A stretch of DNA of 37,055 nucleotides from Actinomycetota bacterium (GCA_005884925.1 VAYU01000004.1:1-37055), one strand, 5' to 3'. Shown: positions 15,161 to 24,262, counted from the first letter of the stretch. Notes: generated from the sequence alone by a model not told the origin. Program-made: numbers and translations.

Positions 15161-15830
15161 GGCGTTGGTGCGCGCCGTGTCGATGGAACGCGCGTACGGC
15201 GTCGGGAGCGCTCAGGTGAAAGCCGTGACCGACGCCACCTTCAGCGTCGAGGCCGGCGACTCCGTCGCGCTCCTCGGGCCGTCGGGCAGCGGGAAGTCCA
15301 CGCTGCTGCATCTGATCGCAGGCCTCGATGCGCCCACGTCCGGCTCGATCGAGTGGCCCATCCTGGGACGTCGGGAGGATCTACGACCCGGGCCGGTCGG
15401 TGTGGCGTTCCAAGGCCCCAGCCTGCTGCCGCCGCTCACCGTGGTGGAGAACGTGGCACTACCCATGATCCTTGCCGGCGCGGACGAAGAACGCGCCACC
15501 GCCGGAGCGCGCGATCTCCTGGACGTCTTCGAGGTGGACATCGTCGCGAACAAACTTCCCGAGGAGCTCTCGGGCGGACAGTCCGAGCGAGTGGGCATCG
15601 CTCGCGCCTTCTCGGGATCGCCTCGGCTGGTGCTGGCCGATGAACCAACCGGCCAACAGGACCGGTCGACCGGTGGCCGCCTCCTCGAGGCGATCGTGAC
15701 CCTGGCCGTGCTTGGAGGCGCCGCGTTGGTGGTCGCAACCCATGATGCCGCCGTTGCCGAGCGACTCACGGCACGATGGACGATGCGTGACGGCGCCTTG
15801 CGGACCCGGGAGCTCACTTGCTCGTCCTGA
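15153..15830 (+). CDS. ABC transporter ATPase (MacB/LolD type), second of two
   Basis: 225 residues. Walker A GPSGSGKST at 42-50, Q-loop Gln87, signature LSGGQ at 139-143 followed by SERVGIARAF, Walker B LVLADEP around 159-165, and switch His197. It differs clearly from the first ATPase, so the pair probably forms a heterodimer on the large permease. The frame overlaps its neighbours on both sides (8 bp with the first ATPase, 13 bp with the permease), implying coupled translation. Confidence 0.92.
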   Translation: MPEALVRAVSMERAYGVGSAQVKAVTDATFSVEAGDSVALLGPSGSGKSTLLHLIAGLDAPTSGSIEWPILGRREDLRPGPVGVAFQGPSLLPPLTVVENVALPMILAGADEERATAGARDLLDVFEVDIVANKLPEELSGGQSERVGIARAFSGSPRLVLADEPTGQQDRSTGGRLLEAIVTLAVLGGAALVVATHDAAVAERLTARWTMRDGALRTRELTCSS

Positions 15831-18481
15831 CCTGGCTGGGCGGCCTGCTCCGTCGACGCACCGGACGGATGATCGGGCAGTCGGCGGGCGTCGCCCTGGC
15901 CGTCCTGTTGCTCGCCGCGCTCGGGACGTTCTTCACGTCCAGCCGCGCGACCATGACCACGCACGCCGTGCGCGCAGTGCCCGTCGACTGGCAGGTCCAG
16001 GTGTCACCGGGGACCTCGATCTCCAAGTCCTCGGCCACGGTGGCCGCGACGCGCGGGGTCACGGCGGAGTTACCGGTGGGATACGCGGATACGTCGGGCC
16101 TGTCCTCCCGCAACGCCGGCACGGTGCAGACGACGGGGCCGGGTGTGGTGCTGGGGCTGCCGCCGGACTATGCGACGACGTTCCCCGGCGAGATCCGCCC
16201 GCTCGTCGGCGCGACGACCGGGGTGCTCCTCGCTCAGCAGACGGCGGCGAACCTCGGCGCCTCGGTCGGTTCCACGATCACGATCGGGCGACCAGGGCAG
16301 TCCAAGACCACCGTGACGGTCGACGGGGTCGTCGATCTGCCGGCTGCCGACTCGTTGTTCCAATCGATCGGGGTCGCGCCGGGGTCGGCGCCCACCGCTC
16401 CACCGGACAACGTGGTGCTGCTCCCGGAGTCGATGTGGCACGGCATGTTCGCGAACGCCGCTCCCGGCACGTCCTCCACGCAGATCCACGTCCAGCTCGC
16501 CCACGACCTGCCGGCCGACCCCGGAGCGGCGTTCGCCCAGGTGATCGGTCGCGCCAAGAACCTCGAAGCGGCCCTCGCGGGCGGCGGCTTGGTCGGGAAC
16601 AACCTGGCCGCGCAGTTGGACGGCGCGCGTGCCGACGCCATCTACGCGGAGATGTTGTTCCTGTTCCTCGGGTTGCCGGGTGTAATCATCGCGGCGTTGC
16701 TCGCAGGCGTGATCGCCTCGTCGGGACGGGAACGCCGCCGGCGAGAGCAGGCTCTCCTTCGGGTTCGCGGCGCATCGCCGAAGCGCATCGTGCGCCTGAC
16801 CTGGGCCGAGGCGATCCTCGTCGCGATCGCGGGCACGGTCGTCGGCGTGATCGCCGCCACCGCCGTCGGGCGCATCGCCTTCGGCACGTCGAGCTTCGGC
16901 GCGACGACGGGTCAGGCACTCGCTTGGGCCGGAGCCTCCGTCGTGTTCGGGCTCGGGCTGTCGGTCGCGACCATCGTGGTCCCCGCGTGGCGCGACGTGC
17001 GCACGCTCAGTGTCCACGACGCGCAAGCGACCGGCTCGACCGGACGGGACCGGCGCCCTGTGTGGGCTCGCGCTTACCTCGACGTGATCTGCCTTGCCCT
17101 CGGCGGGCTCATCTACTGGCAGGCCGTGAGGAGCGGCTACCAGGTGGTGCTCGCACCGGAGGGAGTTCCCACGATCTCCGTGAGTTACTTCACCTTGCTC
17201 GCACCACTGCTGTTCTGGATAGGGACCGCGCTGCTGATCTGGCGGATCAGCACCGAGCTGCTCCGCGTGGGCCGCGGTTGGCTCCGTGTCGCCACGCGCC
17301 CACTGGCCCACCGCCTCGCCGGCGTGGTCGCCGCCTCGATGTCGCGGCAGCGCCGAGGCTTGTCGCGCGGGGTTGTGCTGATGGCTCTGACGGCGTCGTT
17401 CGCTCTCTCGGTCGCGATCTTCAACACGACCTACACCTCGCAGTCACGCGTCGACGCACAGCTCTCCAACGGCGCCGACGTGACGGTGTCGACGACCGCT
17501 GCCACCGGGCTGCCGGCTGGGATCAGCGACGCCGTTGCCAAGCTTCCCGGCGTGGCCGCGGTCCAGCCGATGCAGCACCGCTTCGCCTACGTGGGCAACG
17601 ATCTGCAGGACCTGTACGGCGTGGATCCGGCAACCATCGGGCAAGCGACCTCGATGTCGAACGCATTCTTCGCGAACGGGGATGCTGCTCGGACGCTGCA
17701 GACGCTCGGGTCCACCCCGAACGGTGTGCTCGTCTCCGAAGAGACCGTGCACGACTTCCAGCTTCAGCCGGGCGACACGGTGAACCTGCGGCTGCAGTTC
17801 GCGTCGGACCACGCCTACCACCAGGTGCCGTTCACGTACGTCGGAGTGGCGCGCGAGTTCCCGACGGCGCCCCACGACTCGTTCCTGGTGGCCAACGCCG
17901 GCTACGTGGCGCAGGCGACAGGGTCCCCGGCCTCGCAGGTGCTGCTCGTCCGTACGAACGGATCGCCGACCACGGTCGCGGCAGAGGTCCAGCAGCTTCT
18001 GGGCCCCGCGTCGGGGGCGACCGTCAAGGACATCGTCACCGAGCAGCGGATCACGTTGTCGGGGCTCACGGCGATCGACCTCGCAGGACTCACGAAGCTG
18101 GAGCTCGTGTTCGCGCTCCTCCTTGCCGCGGGGGCGTCGGGACTCGTGCTCGCGGTCGAGCTGGGTGAACGGCGTCGCACGTTCGCGATCGCCTCGGCGC
18201 TCGGAGCGAAGGGCCGGCAGCTCGGGAGCTTCGTGTGGAGCGAGGCGGCGTTCGTGGCGATCGGCGGGCTCGCGCTCGGCGCGCTCAGCGGCTGGTGGAT
18301 CGCCCAGGTGATCGTGAAGATCCTCACCGGTGTGTTCGACCCACCACCCGAGCACCTATCCGTGCCATGGGCCTATCTCGCCGGGTTGCTGGTTGCGGTG
18401 AGCGCGGCGATCGCCGTCGCGGGTGCGGGGATGCTGCGGGCGATCCGGCGTCCGGCGATGCCGATCCTGCGCGATCTGTAG
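15818..18481 (+). CDS. FtsX/MacB-type ABC permease with two FtsX domains
   Basis: 887 residues from TTG 15818, inside the end of the ATPase gene. There is one N-terminal membrane helix (about 20-40), a large outside domain to about 270, then a FtsX block of three helices (about 278-390). Further helices follow near 430-470 and 525-545, then a second large outside domain, and a final FtsX block (about 755-880). This ten-helix, duplicated layout is that of long actinobacterial permeases that do not need a second copy of themselves. Such transporters export or release peptides, lipoproteins or antibiotics rather than import. No terminator is obvious in the 180 bp after the stop. Confidence 0.9.
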   Translation: MLVLTWLGGLLRRRTGRMIGQSAGVALAVLLLAALGTFFTSSRATMTTHAVRAVPVDWQVQVSPGTSISKSSATVAATRGVTAELPVGYADTSGLSSRNAGTVQTTGPGVVLGLPPDYATTFPGEIRPLVGATTGVLLAQQTAANLGASVGSTITIGRPGQSKTTVTVDGVVDLPAADSLFQSIGVAPGSAPTAPPDNVVLLPESMWHGMFANAAPGTSSTQIHVQLAHDLPADPGAAFAQVIGRAKNLEAALAGGGLVGNNLAAQLDGARADAIYAEMLFLFLGLPGVIIAALLAGVIASSGRERRRREQALLRVRGASPKRIVRLTWAEAILVAIAGTVVGVIAATAVGRIAFGTSSFGATTGQALAWAGASVVFGLGLSVATIVVPAWRDVRTLSVHDAQATGSTGRDRRPVWARAYLDVICLALGGLIYWQAVRSGYQVVLAPEGVPTISVSYFTLLAPLLFWIGTALLIWRISTELLRVGRGWLRVATRPLAHRLAGVVAASMSRQRRGLSRGVVLMALTASFALSVAIFNTTYTSQSRVDAQLSNGADVTVSTTAATGLPAGISDAVAKLPGVAAVQPMQHRFAYVGNDLQDLYGVDPATIGQATSMSNAFFANGDAARTLQTLGSTPNGVLVSEETVHDFQLQPGDTVNLRLQFASDHAYHQVPFTYVGVAREFPTAPHDSFLVANAGYVAQATGSPASQVLLVRTNGSPTTVAAEVQQLLGPASGATVKDIVTEQRITLSGLTAIDLAGLTKLELVFALLLAAGASGLVLAVELGERRRTFAIASALGAKGRQLGSFVWSEAAFVAIGGLALGALSGWWIAQVIVKILTGVFDPPPEHLSVPWAYLAGLLVAVSAAIAVAGAGMLRAIRRPAMPILRDL

Positions 18482-18661
18482 TGCTGGCGCCGAGCGAGGA
18501 CGTGTCTCCTTATCCTGCGGCCCACGTGAGTGCGGCGGCCTCGCGGTTCAGGGCATGCCATCGAATGACTCGGGAACCGTGCTTGATCGCTGACCGGAGG
18601 GACGAGTCGAAACGGATGAGAGATCTCGTCTCAGCGCCTCACGCGAAGCTGCGGATGAACC

Positions 18662-19159
18662 TCAGCTCACCGCCTTCTTCACGAGCGCGCCGATCCTTGC
18701 CTCTTCGGTGGCGGTCAACTCCTTCAGCGCGAAGGCGACCGGCCACAGGGCGCCTTCGTCGAGGTTCGCCGCGTCGCTGAAGCCGAACGTCGCGTACCTC
18801 GTCTTGAACTTCTGCGCGCTTTGGAAGAAGCAGACCACCTTGCCTTCCTTGGCATACGCGGGCATCCCGTACCAGGTTTTCGGCGCGAGGGCTGGCGCGC
18901 TGGCTTTGATGATCGCATGGAGCCGCTTGGCCATGGAGCGATCCGGTTCCTTCATCTCGGCGATCTTCGCGAGCACGTCGCTTTCCCCGTCCGCCTTATC
19001 CGCGCGCGGGCCGCGGCGCGCGGCCGCCTTCAGCTCCTGGGCGCGCTCCTTCATCGCGCCTCGTTCCTCGTCCGTGAATCTCGCGGACGCCTTGTCGGTC
19101 GGCGTGGTGCTCTTGGCGGACTTCTGCGTGGCCTTCTTTCGAGGTTTCCTCTCAGCCAT
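18662..19159 (-). CDS. DUF1801 (YdhG-like) protein
   Basis: 165 residues. ATG 19159 follows GAGGAGGT at slightly long spacing. The first 65 residues are Lys/Arg-rich and low-complexity ([13 protein letters not shown] and onward). The DUF1801 domain covers about 70-160: [27 protein letters not shown], then [22 protein letters not shown], then [19 protein letters not shown]. The family is small, soluble and of unknown biochemical role. It stands alone on the minus strand, downstream of the small membrane gene. Confidence 0.88.
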   Translation of the reverse strand: MAERKPRKKATQKSAKSTTPTDKASARFTDEERGAMKERAQELKAAARRGPRADKADGESDVLAKIAEMKEPDRSMAKRLHAIIKASAPALAPKTWYGMPAYAKEGKVVCFFQSAQKFKTRYATFGFSDAANLDEGALWPVAFALKELTATEEARIGALVKKAVS

Positions 19160-19236
19160 GGTGTGTTCTGACCTCCTCTGCGCCTACGGCGCTGAGCCGT
19201 GGCCCCGCCGTTATGGATCGGAGCCCCACCTCGACC

Positions 19237-19587
19237 TTAGTGGGTCGCGGCATGATCTTTCGGGATCTTCACGCTGACGTCCTTGAGGTCGATCACGCGC
19301 GCGCCCTGCACGCGGATCAGATCCTGGCTGTCGGCAACGTGCTGCGCAGGTGACTGCGTGTCCGTCCTCGGGTCCTTGGTGATCGTGGCACTCATCGGTG
19401 TGATGCGGGAGGTTGTCACGACGAGGATCACGCCCTCGTACACCGCCGCGACCGCGATGAACGACAGAGCGATGACGAGCGGATAGCGGATGAAGCCGAG
19501 GAGCGCGATCACGATCGTGGCGAGCGCGGCCGCCAGCGCACCGAGCGCGATCACCTGTTGACCGGACGGTCGTCGCGCCATCAACAT
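19237..19587 (-). CDS. small membrane protein with two helices
   Basis: 116 residues. ATG 19587 overlaps the MFS gene stop by one base (TGATG), so the pair is translationally coupled. Two hydrophobic helices at about 10-32 and 34-55 form a hairpin. The remaining 60 residues are polar (SATITKDPRTDTQSPAQ, then DLIRVQGARVIDLKDVSVKIPK) and probably cytoplasmic or membrane-associated. I recognise no family. It may assist or regulate the MFS transporter, judged only from coupling. Confidence 0.65.
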   Translation of the reverse strand: MLMARRPSGQQVIALGALAAALATIVIALLGFIRYPLVIALSFIAVAAVYEGVILVVTTSRITPMSATITKDPRTDTQSPAQHVADSQDLIRVQGARVIDLKDVSVKIPKDHAATH

Positions 19588-20825
19588 CACTCGGAGGACC
19601 CGGTCTCGGGGCGACCGGCAACACGCTTGGTGAGGCCGCGCTCCAAGCGCGCTCCGCCCAGGACGAGAACGACGGCAAGCGCGGCCACGGCCACGCCCGA
19701 CACGAGGAGCGGCAGCCGGCCGCTGGATCCCCAGGCGAGACCCGCCCACACCCCGGCAAGCAACGCCGCGCCCCCGGCGAGCCCCTGGTACAGGCCCAGT
19801 CCGCTTCCCACCCGTTCGTGGGGAAGCAGATCGGCGACCCACGCCTTCCCCACCCCATCGGTCAGCGCCGTGTATCCACCGTAGAGGGGCAGCAGGAGCC
19901 AGACCCACCCCGCGGAGGTGACCACCCCCAGGCCGATATACGCGGCCGCGAAGATCCCCAATCCGGTCGCGAAGACGACGCGCCTCGGCACACGGTCAGA
20001 GATCACGCCCGCCGGATAGCTGAGGAGCGCGTAGCTCACGTTGTAGAGCGCGTACGCGAGGATGATCTCCACGAAGCTCAAGCCGAGGGCCTTCGCCCTG
20101 AGGATCAGCAGGGCGTCGGAGAAGTTGGCGAGGCCGAACAGCGTCAGGAAGATCACCACCCTCCAGTACCGGCGCGGCAGGGGCCCCCGGAGCTGCCGAG
20201 TACTTCGGTGAACGGGAGGCGTGACGGGTTCCCGTACGAGGCCGATCAACGCCACGCTCGCCGCCGCGGGAACGAACGCCACGAAGAACAGGGGCCGGAT
20301 CCGGTGGTCCAGGGCCTCGTAGAGGGCGAGGCCTGCGAGGGGACCGACCACCGCTCCGGCCGTGTCCAGCGCCCGATTGAATCCGAACGCCCGACCGCGA
20401 TGTTCGGGAGCGGTGTCGGCCGCGATCAGCGCGTCTCGCGGCGACGTCCGCAGCCCCTTGCCGAACCGATCGGCGAACCGAGCGACCAGCACCAGCGGCC
20501 ATCCCGTGGCGAACCCGATCACCAGCTTGGACAGCGACGAGATCCCGTAGCCCGCGGCCACCAGGGGGCGCCTGCGCCGGATGTCCGCAAGGCGTCCCGA
20601 CACCGCCTTCATCACCGATGCCGTGCCCTCCGCCAGACCCTCGATCAGGCCAACGACCGAGGGTGGTGCCCCGAGCACCCCGGTCAGGAACAACGGGAGC
20701 ACCGGATAGAGCATCTCCGAGGCGGCATCCTGGAAGAAGCTCACCCACGACAGCACGACGACGTTTCGGGAGAGCCCGGTGAAGAGTCCCGTGCGACCGT
20801 CGGGCGGGCGGTTCCCCGTCACCAT
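19587..20825 (-). CDS. MFS transporter
   Basis: 412 residues from ATG 20825 (GGGAG upstream); ATG 20876 would add 17 residues. About twelve membrane helices. The loop between helices 4 and 5 has the characteristic ADRFGKGLRTSPRDALIA, which marks an uncharacterised MFS group related to drug and metal exporters. A FNRALDTAGAVVGPLAG segment follows, and the cytoplasmic loop between halves carries SDRVPRR at the second-half start. Substrate unknown. It is divergent from the second DGPF gene (170 bp between) and leads the operon with the small membrane protein. Confidence 0.88.
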   Translation of the reverse strand: MVTGNRPPDGRTGLFTGLSRNVVVLSWVSFFQDAASEMLYPVLPLFLTGVLGAPPSVVGLIEGLAEGTASVMKAVSGRLADIRRRRPLVAAGYGISSLSKLVIGFATGWPLVLVARFADRFGKGLRTSPRDALIAADTAPEHRGRAFGFNRALDTAGAVVGPLAGLALYEALDHRIRPLFFVAFVPAAASVALIGLVREPVTPPVHRSTRQLRGPLPRRYWRVVIFLTLFGLANFSDALLILRAKALGLSFVEIILAYALYNVSYALLSYPAGVISDRVPRRVVFATGLGIFAAAYIGLGVVTSAGWVWLLLPLYGGYTALTDGVGKAWVADLLPHERVGSGLGLYQGLAGGAALLAGVWAGLAWGSSGRLPLLVSGVAVAALAVVLVLGGARLERGLTKRVAGRPETGSSE

Positions 20826-20995
20826 CGCCAGATGCTCCCACACCCGAACCCGCGACAGGCGTCGGGGCGGGCTCATCTCGCTGACCCGGGGTCCGGGCAC
20901 GCGCAATATCCTTGCCGCGGGGCGTCCTGATGGGTCGATCCCATTCGTAGGAAGGGTGAGCGCGGGGATGGCCCGCAGCGACGGGAGGAGCACTC

Positions 20996-21364
20996 ATGAG
21001 TCAGTACCTGTTGGCTGTTCACACCGAGGCGGGCGGCGGGTCGCACGAGCAGTCGATGACGCCCGAGGAGATGCAGTCGTTCATGGGGAAGGTCGTCGCC
21101 CTGGAAGCCGAGATGAAGGCGACCGGTGCGTTCGTCTTCACCGGCCGACTCCATGACGCTGATGCGGCGACCGTCGTCCGCCCGAGCGATGGCGGGCTCG
21201 TGATGACCGATGGGCCCTTCGTTGAGTCGAAGGAGCATATCGGCGGTTTCTACATCATCGAAGCCGACGACCTCGACGCAGCGCTGGTCTGGGCCGGCAA
21301 GGTCGTGGAAGCGATCGACGCTCCGATCGAAGTCCGCCCATTCTTCGAGATGCCGGGTGCCTGA
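20996..21364 (+). CDS. YCII/DGPF-domain protein, second copy
   Basis: 122 residues, start ATG 20996 after GGGAGGAG. YCII fold: an N-terminal MSQYLLAVHT strand, the helix MTPEEMQSFMGKVVALEAEMKATGAFVFTG, and the signature MTDGPFVESKEHIGGFYII near residue 73, closing with IEVRPFFE. It is clearly diverged from the copy at 6879-7238 (they share the TDGPF and EADDLDAA segments), so this is a separate module rather than a recent duplication. Its stop overlaps the sigma-factor start. Confidence 0.92.
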   Translation: MSQYLLAVHTEAGGGSHEQSMTPEEMQSFMGKVVALEAEMKATGAFVFTGRLHDADAATVVRPSDGGLVMTDGPFVESKEHIGGFYIIEADDLDAALVWAGKVVEAIDAPIEVRPFFEMPGA

Positions 21365-22631
21365 AGACGTGACCCGTACCGTGACTGATCGGCACGCGAC
21401 CGATGTCGAGCGTGTGTTCCGTGAGGTGTACGGCCAGGCGGTGGCGACGCTGGTCCATCTCCTCGGCGACATCACGCTTGCCGAGGACGCCGTCCAGGAA
21501 GCATTCGTCCTCGCCACCGACCGGTGGCCGAGCAACGGCATCCCGCCCAACCCGGCGGGGTGGATCATCACGACCGCACGGAACCGCGCGATCGATGATC
21601 TTCGCCGTTCGGCCCGTGGCCGCGAGCTCACCGAACAGCTCGGTGCGGTCCCAAGCACATCGCCGGCGCCGGGCGCCGTGAACCTTTCAGAGGACGGACC
21701 CGTGCGTGACGACCAACTGCGATTGATCTTCACCTGCTGCCATCCCGCGTTGCGGATGGAGCACCAAGTGGCCTTGACGTTGCGATTGCTGGGCGGCTTG
21801 AGCGTCGATGAAGTGGCCCGTTCGTTCTTGGTGAGCGAGACGGCGATGGCGAAGCGGCTCGTCCGAGCCAAATACAAGATCGCGGCCGCCAAGATCCCTT
21901 ATCGGGTGCCGGCAGAGGCCGACCTCCCTGAGCGACTCCGGTCGGTCCTGTCGGTTCTGTACCTCATCTACAACACCGGGGTCGACGACCCGGAACGAGC
22001 CCTCCTGCGGAGCGAGGGCATCCGGCTCGCTCGTGCGCTGGTCGAGTTGCTGCCCGACGAGCCCGAAGCGGCGGGCTTGCTCGCGCTGATGCTGCTGAGC
22101 GAGTCACGGGTACCGGCCCGCACAGCCGAGGGTGCCGTCGTGCTCCTGGGCGACCAGGACCGGACCAGGTGGGACCGCGGGATGATCGAAGAGGGACAGG
22201 CCATCGTGCGTGCATGTATCCGCCGCGATCTGCCGGGCCCGTTCCAACTCCAGGCCGCGATCCAAGCGGTTCACTGCGACGCCGACTCGCTCGACGCAAC
22301 CGACTGGCCCCAACTCGTTGCTCTCTACGATCATCTGTTCTCGGTGATGCCGACGCCCGTGGTTGCCCTGAATCGCGCCATCGCCGTCGGCGAGATCGAA
22401 GGACCCGCCGCTGCGCTCACCGCGCTCGACGCGATCGCTGCTGACCTCGACACCTATCACCTGATGCATGCGGCCCGCGGAACGACGCTGCGTCGGCTCG
22501 GCCGACGGGACGAGGCGAGGGCCGCTTTCGAGCGCGCCGCACACCTCGCACCGACAGAGATGGACCGGCGGTTCCTCGCCCAACAGATCGAGGGTTCGGC
22601 CGAGGACGGTGCGACCCCCCTGCGCGGCTAG
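21357..22631 (+). CDS. ECF42-type sigma factor, second copy
   Basis: 424 residues from GTG 21357, which overlaps the DGPF stop by 8 bp; GTG 21369 is an alternative. Region 2 holds LLGDITLAEDAVQEAFVLATDRWP and AGWIITTARNRAIDDLRR. Region 4 follows FTCCHPALRMEHQVALTLRLLGGLSVDEVARSFLVSETAM. The long C-terminal TPR-like half includes YLIYNTG and DWPQLVALYDHL. Gene order (DGPF then sigma) is the same as in the first module. The promoter is not evident. The stop TAG overlaps that of the convergent DUF3237-like gene within a palindromic CTAG. Confidence 0.92.
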   Translation: MPEDVTRTVTDRHATDVERVFREVYGQAVATLVHLLGDITLAEDAVQEAFVLATDRWPSNGIPPNPAGWIITTARNRAIDDLRRSARGRELTEQLGAVPSTSPAPGAVNLSEDGPVRDDQLRLIFTCCHPALRMEHQVALTLRLLGGLSVDEVARSFLVSETAMAKRLVRAKYKIAAAKIPYRVPAEADLPERLRSVLSVLYLIYNTGVDDPERALLRSEGIRLARALVELLPDEPEAAGLLALMLLSESRVPARTAEGAVVLLGDQDRTRWDRGMIEEGQAIVRACIRRDLPGPFQLQAAIQAVHCDADSLDATDWPQLVALYDHLFSVMPTPVVALNRAIAVGEIEGPAAALTALDAIAADLDTYHLMHAARGTTLRRLGRRDEARAAFERAAHLAPTEMDRRFLAQQIEGSAEDGATPLRG

Positions 22632-23071
22632 GTCGGTACCGGCTCCCAGACCATCTCGCTCACCAGCAGCACCACGTCGAAGCCCGTTGTCTCGGCCCGG
22701 GGCTGGACCTCGCCTTCGACGGCGTACACCCGGTCGTTGAGCCAGCGGTACCGCTCGTCGTCGCTCGTATGCTGCGCCATCCCCAGCAGCCGGCGCATCC
22801 CCGAGTCGGTCAACGTCGCCAGGCCCTCCCAGTGGAACAGGATCGTGGCCCCGTCGTCGGTCTCGAGCGCACCGCGGAATTCCGGCTCGAGGGCGCCGTC
22901 GACCCTACGACGCGGGAAGTTCGCCGCGCGGTACCGCGCCGAGAGGCGGCCCTCGGCCCGCCCCTCGGCGATCAGGAAGCTTCGTCCCTCGGTTCCGGAC
23001 ATCCCTTCGCGCGTGACGCTCCAGCTCTCCGGCGTCGTGAACGTGACGCGATAGAAGGGTTCCAGGCGCAT
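22628..23071 (-). CDS. DUF3237-like protein
   Basis: 147 residues from ATG 23071, which overlaps the stop of the upstream propeller gene (TGATG). A beta-barrel-like pattern is seen: LEPFYRVTFT, GRAEGRLSARYR, then EFRGALETDDGATILFHWEGLAT, a WLNDRVYAVEGEV segment and a closing VVLLVSEMVW strand. The G-x-LETDDGA-xI core resembles DUF3237. No catalytic residues are known. It is likely co-expressed with the lactonase-like protein. It converges on the second ECF42 gene with 4 bp of overlap and no terminator between. Confidence 0.65.
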   Translation of the reverse strand: MRLEPFYRVTFTTPESWSVTREGMSGTEGRSFLIAEGRAEGRLSARYRAANFPRRRVDGALEPEFRGALETDDGATILFHWEGLATLTDSGMRRLLGMAQHTSDDERYRWLNDRVYAVEGEVQPRAETTGFDVVLLVSEMVWEPVPT

Positions 23072-24090
23072 CAACGCGCTGCCAACCCCGCAGCGGTCGT
23101 CGGCACGCCGTCCCAAGCGCCGACCATCGAGAGGTGCCCTTGCTCGCCGACCGACCAGCCGACGATCCGGCCCTGGTCCGCGTCGATCGCGTACAGGAAT
23201 GCGCTGTCGTCGGACAGATCCTCGTCGCGAAGACCCGGCTGCCCGTCGGTGGTCAGCCCGGCGACGGCATCCTCGAGCATGAGCCTGCCGTCGGCGGCGA
23301 TCGCGTAGCGGGAGACCGCGCCGTCGGCGAAGTTGGTCGTGAACGCGTGCCGGCCGTCGTTGGAGATCACGGCCCAGCAGATCTCGCTGCGGCCGTTGCC
23401 GACGCTGGCGGTGACCGGCGTGATCGCGTCTCCGTCGACCCGGTAGCTGGACGCCGCGGCCGCACCCTTCTCAGCACGGAACGCTTCCGTCACCACGAGG
23501 ATCCCGTTCGGAGCGAACGCGAACCCGTACGGGGTGGCACCCGACGAGTCGATCGTTCGCGCGGCGCCGAGCGACCCGTCCACCCCGACCGTGAATGCGG
23601 AGAGCTTGTCCCCGCCACGCTCGGTGACGAGGAGCGCTCGACCGTCGGGTGTGAAGCCGACCTGCGCGCCGTCGGGCGTCGAGAGCATCATCGACGAGCC
23701 CTCAACCGGCACCAGGTCGCCGTCGACCAGGCGGAAACCGTCGATCCGTGCGTCGCCGGTGGCGAGCACGAACACGAGCCGGTCGTGCTCCGCGACGCTG
23801 CGCGGAGCCGCGCCCGTCGAGACCGTCTTGGTGAGCGCCGGCATCGCGCCCTCGAGCGAGAACACGCTCACGTCGTTGCTCGCGACGTTCGTCACGAGCA
23901 GGTGGCGGCGGTCTCGCGTCAGCGTGACCGAGCCCTGCGACGGCAGATGCGGCTCACCGTTCCCGGCCCCGCCGGTCGCGAACGTCCCAGCGTGGGTGAG
24001 CATGCCTGCGGCATCGCGCCTGTACGCGATCACCTCGTTGTGCGCGGCGTTCGTCTGCACGAACACCGCGCCCGTCATGGAGGTCTCCAT
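23071..24090 (-). CDS. lactonase-like beta-propeller protein (6-phosphogluconolactonase-type fold)
   Basis: 339 residues. ATG 24090 is chosen over inner ATG 24078 because AAAGGAGA lies at ideal distance. Repeated blade motifs (GAVFVQTNAAHNEVIAYRRD, SVTLTRDRRHLLVTNVASNDVSVF, GFTPDGRALLVTERGGDKLSAF, YGFAFAPNGILVVTEAF, SNDGRHAFTTNFADGAVSRYAI) mark a seven-bladed propeller of the lactonase family. There is no signal peptide, so it is cytoplasmic or exported by another route. Many family members have unproven activity; a sugar-lactone hydrolase is one possibility. It is first in an operon with the DUF3237-like gene. Confidence 0.85.
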   Translation of the reverse strand: METSMTGAVFVQTNAAHNEVIAYRRDAAGMLTHAGTFATGGAGNGEPHLPSQGSVTLTRDRRHLLVTNVASNDVSVFSLEGAMPALTKTVSTGAAPRSVAEHDRLVFVLATGDARIDGFRLVDGDLVPVEGSSMMLSTPDGAQVGFTPDGRALLVTERGGDKLSAFTVGVDGSLGAARTIDSSGATPYGFAFAPNGILVVTEAFRAEKGAAAASSYRVDGDAITPVTASVGNGRSEICWAVISNDGRHAFTTNFADGAVSRYAIAADGRLMLEDAVAGLTTDGQPGLRDEDLSDDSAFLYAIDADQGRIVGWSVGEQGHLSMVGAWDGVPTTAAGLAAR

Positions 24091-24207
24091 GGTGTCTCCT
24101 TTCTCCATCAACCCGGTCGCGGATCTGTGCCCCTGAGGCACCGATGCGTTACACGGTCCGAAAGAGGGTCCACGCCGCTCCAGGGGGGATCATCAGAGAG
24201 CTCGCCA

Positions 24208-24245
24208 AGCCGAACCGGCCGGGCACACACCCGGCCGGTTCGGCT
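24208..24245 (-). terminator. 16-bp perfect hairpin downstream of the cupin gene
   Basis: Bases 24208-24223 and 24230-24245 are perfectly complementary around the 6-nt loop CACACA. It lies 17 bp past the cupin stop on the minus strand and upstream of the propeller gene. No T-tract follows. Confidence 0.8.
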
Positions 24246-24262
24246 CGATCCTCGGATGCCGC

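Noticed and set aside
15712-18168. 818-codon plus-strand frame over the permease
   Set aside because: Arg/Gly/Ala-rich shadow of the permease frame, which has helices, operon overlaps and family match.
18482-18661. terminator or small gene after the ABC permease
   Set aside because: Only short imperfect palindromes (GAGATCTC around 18632) and no open frame with a ribosome site.
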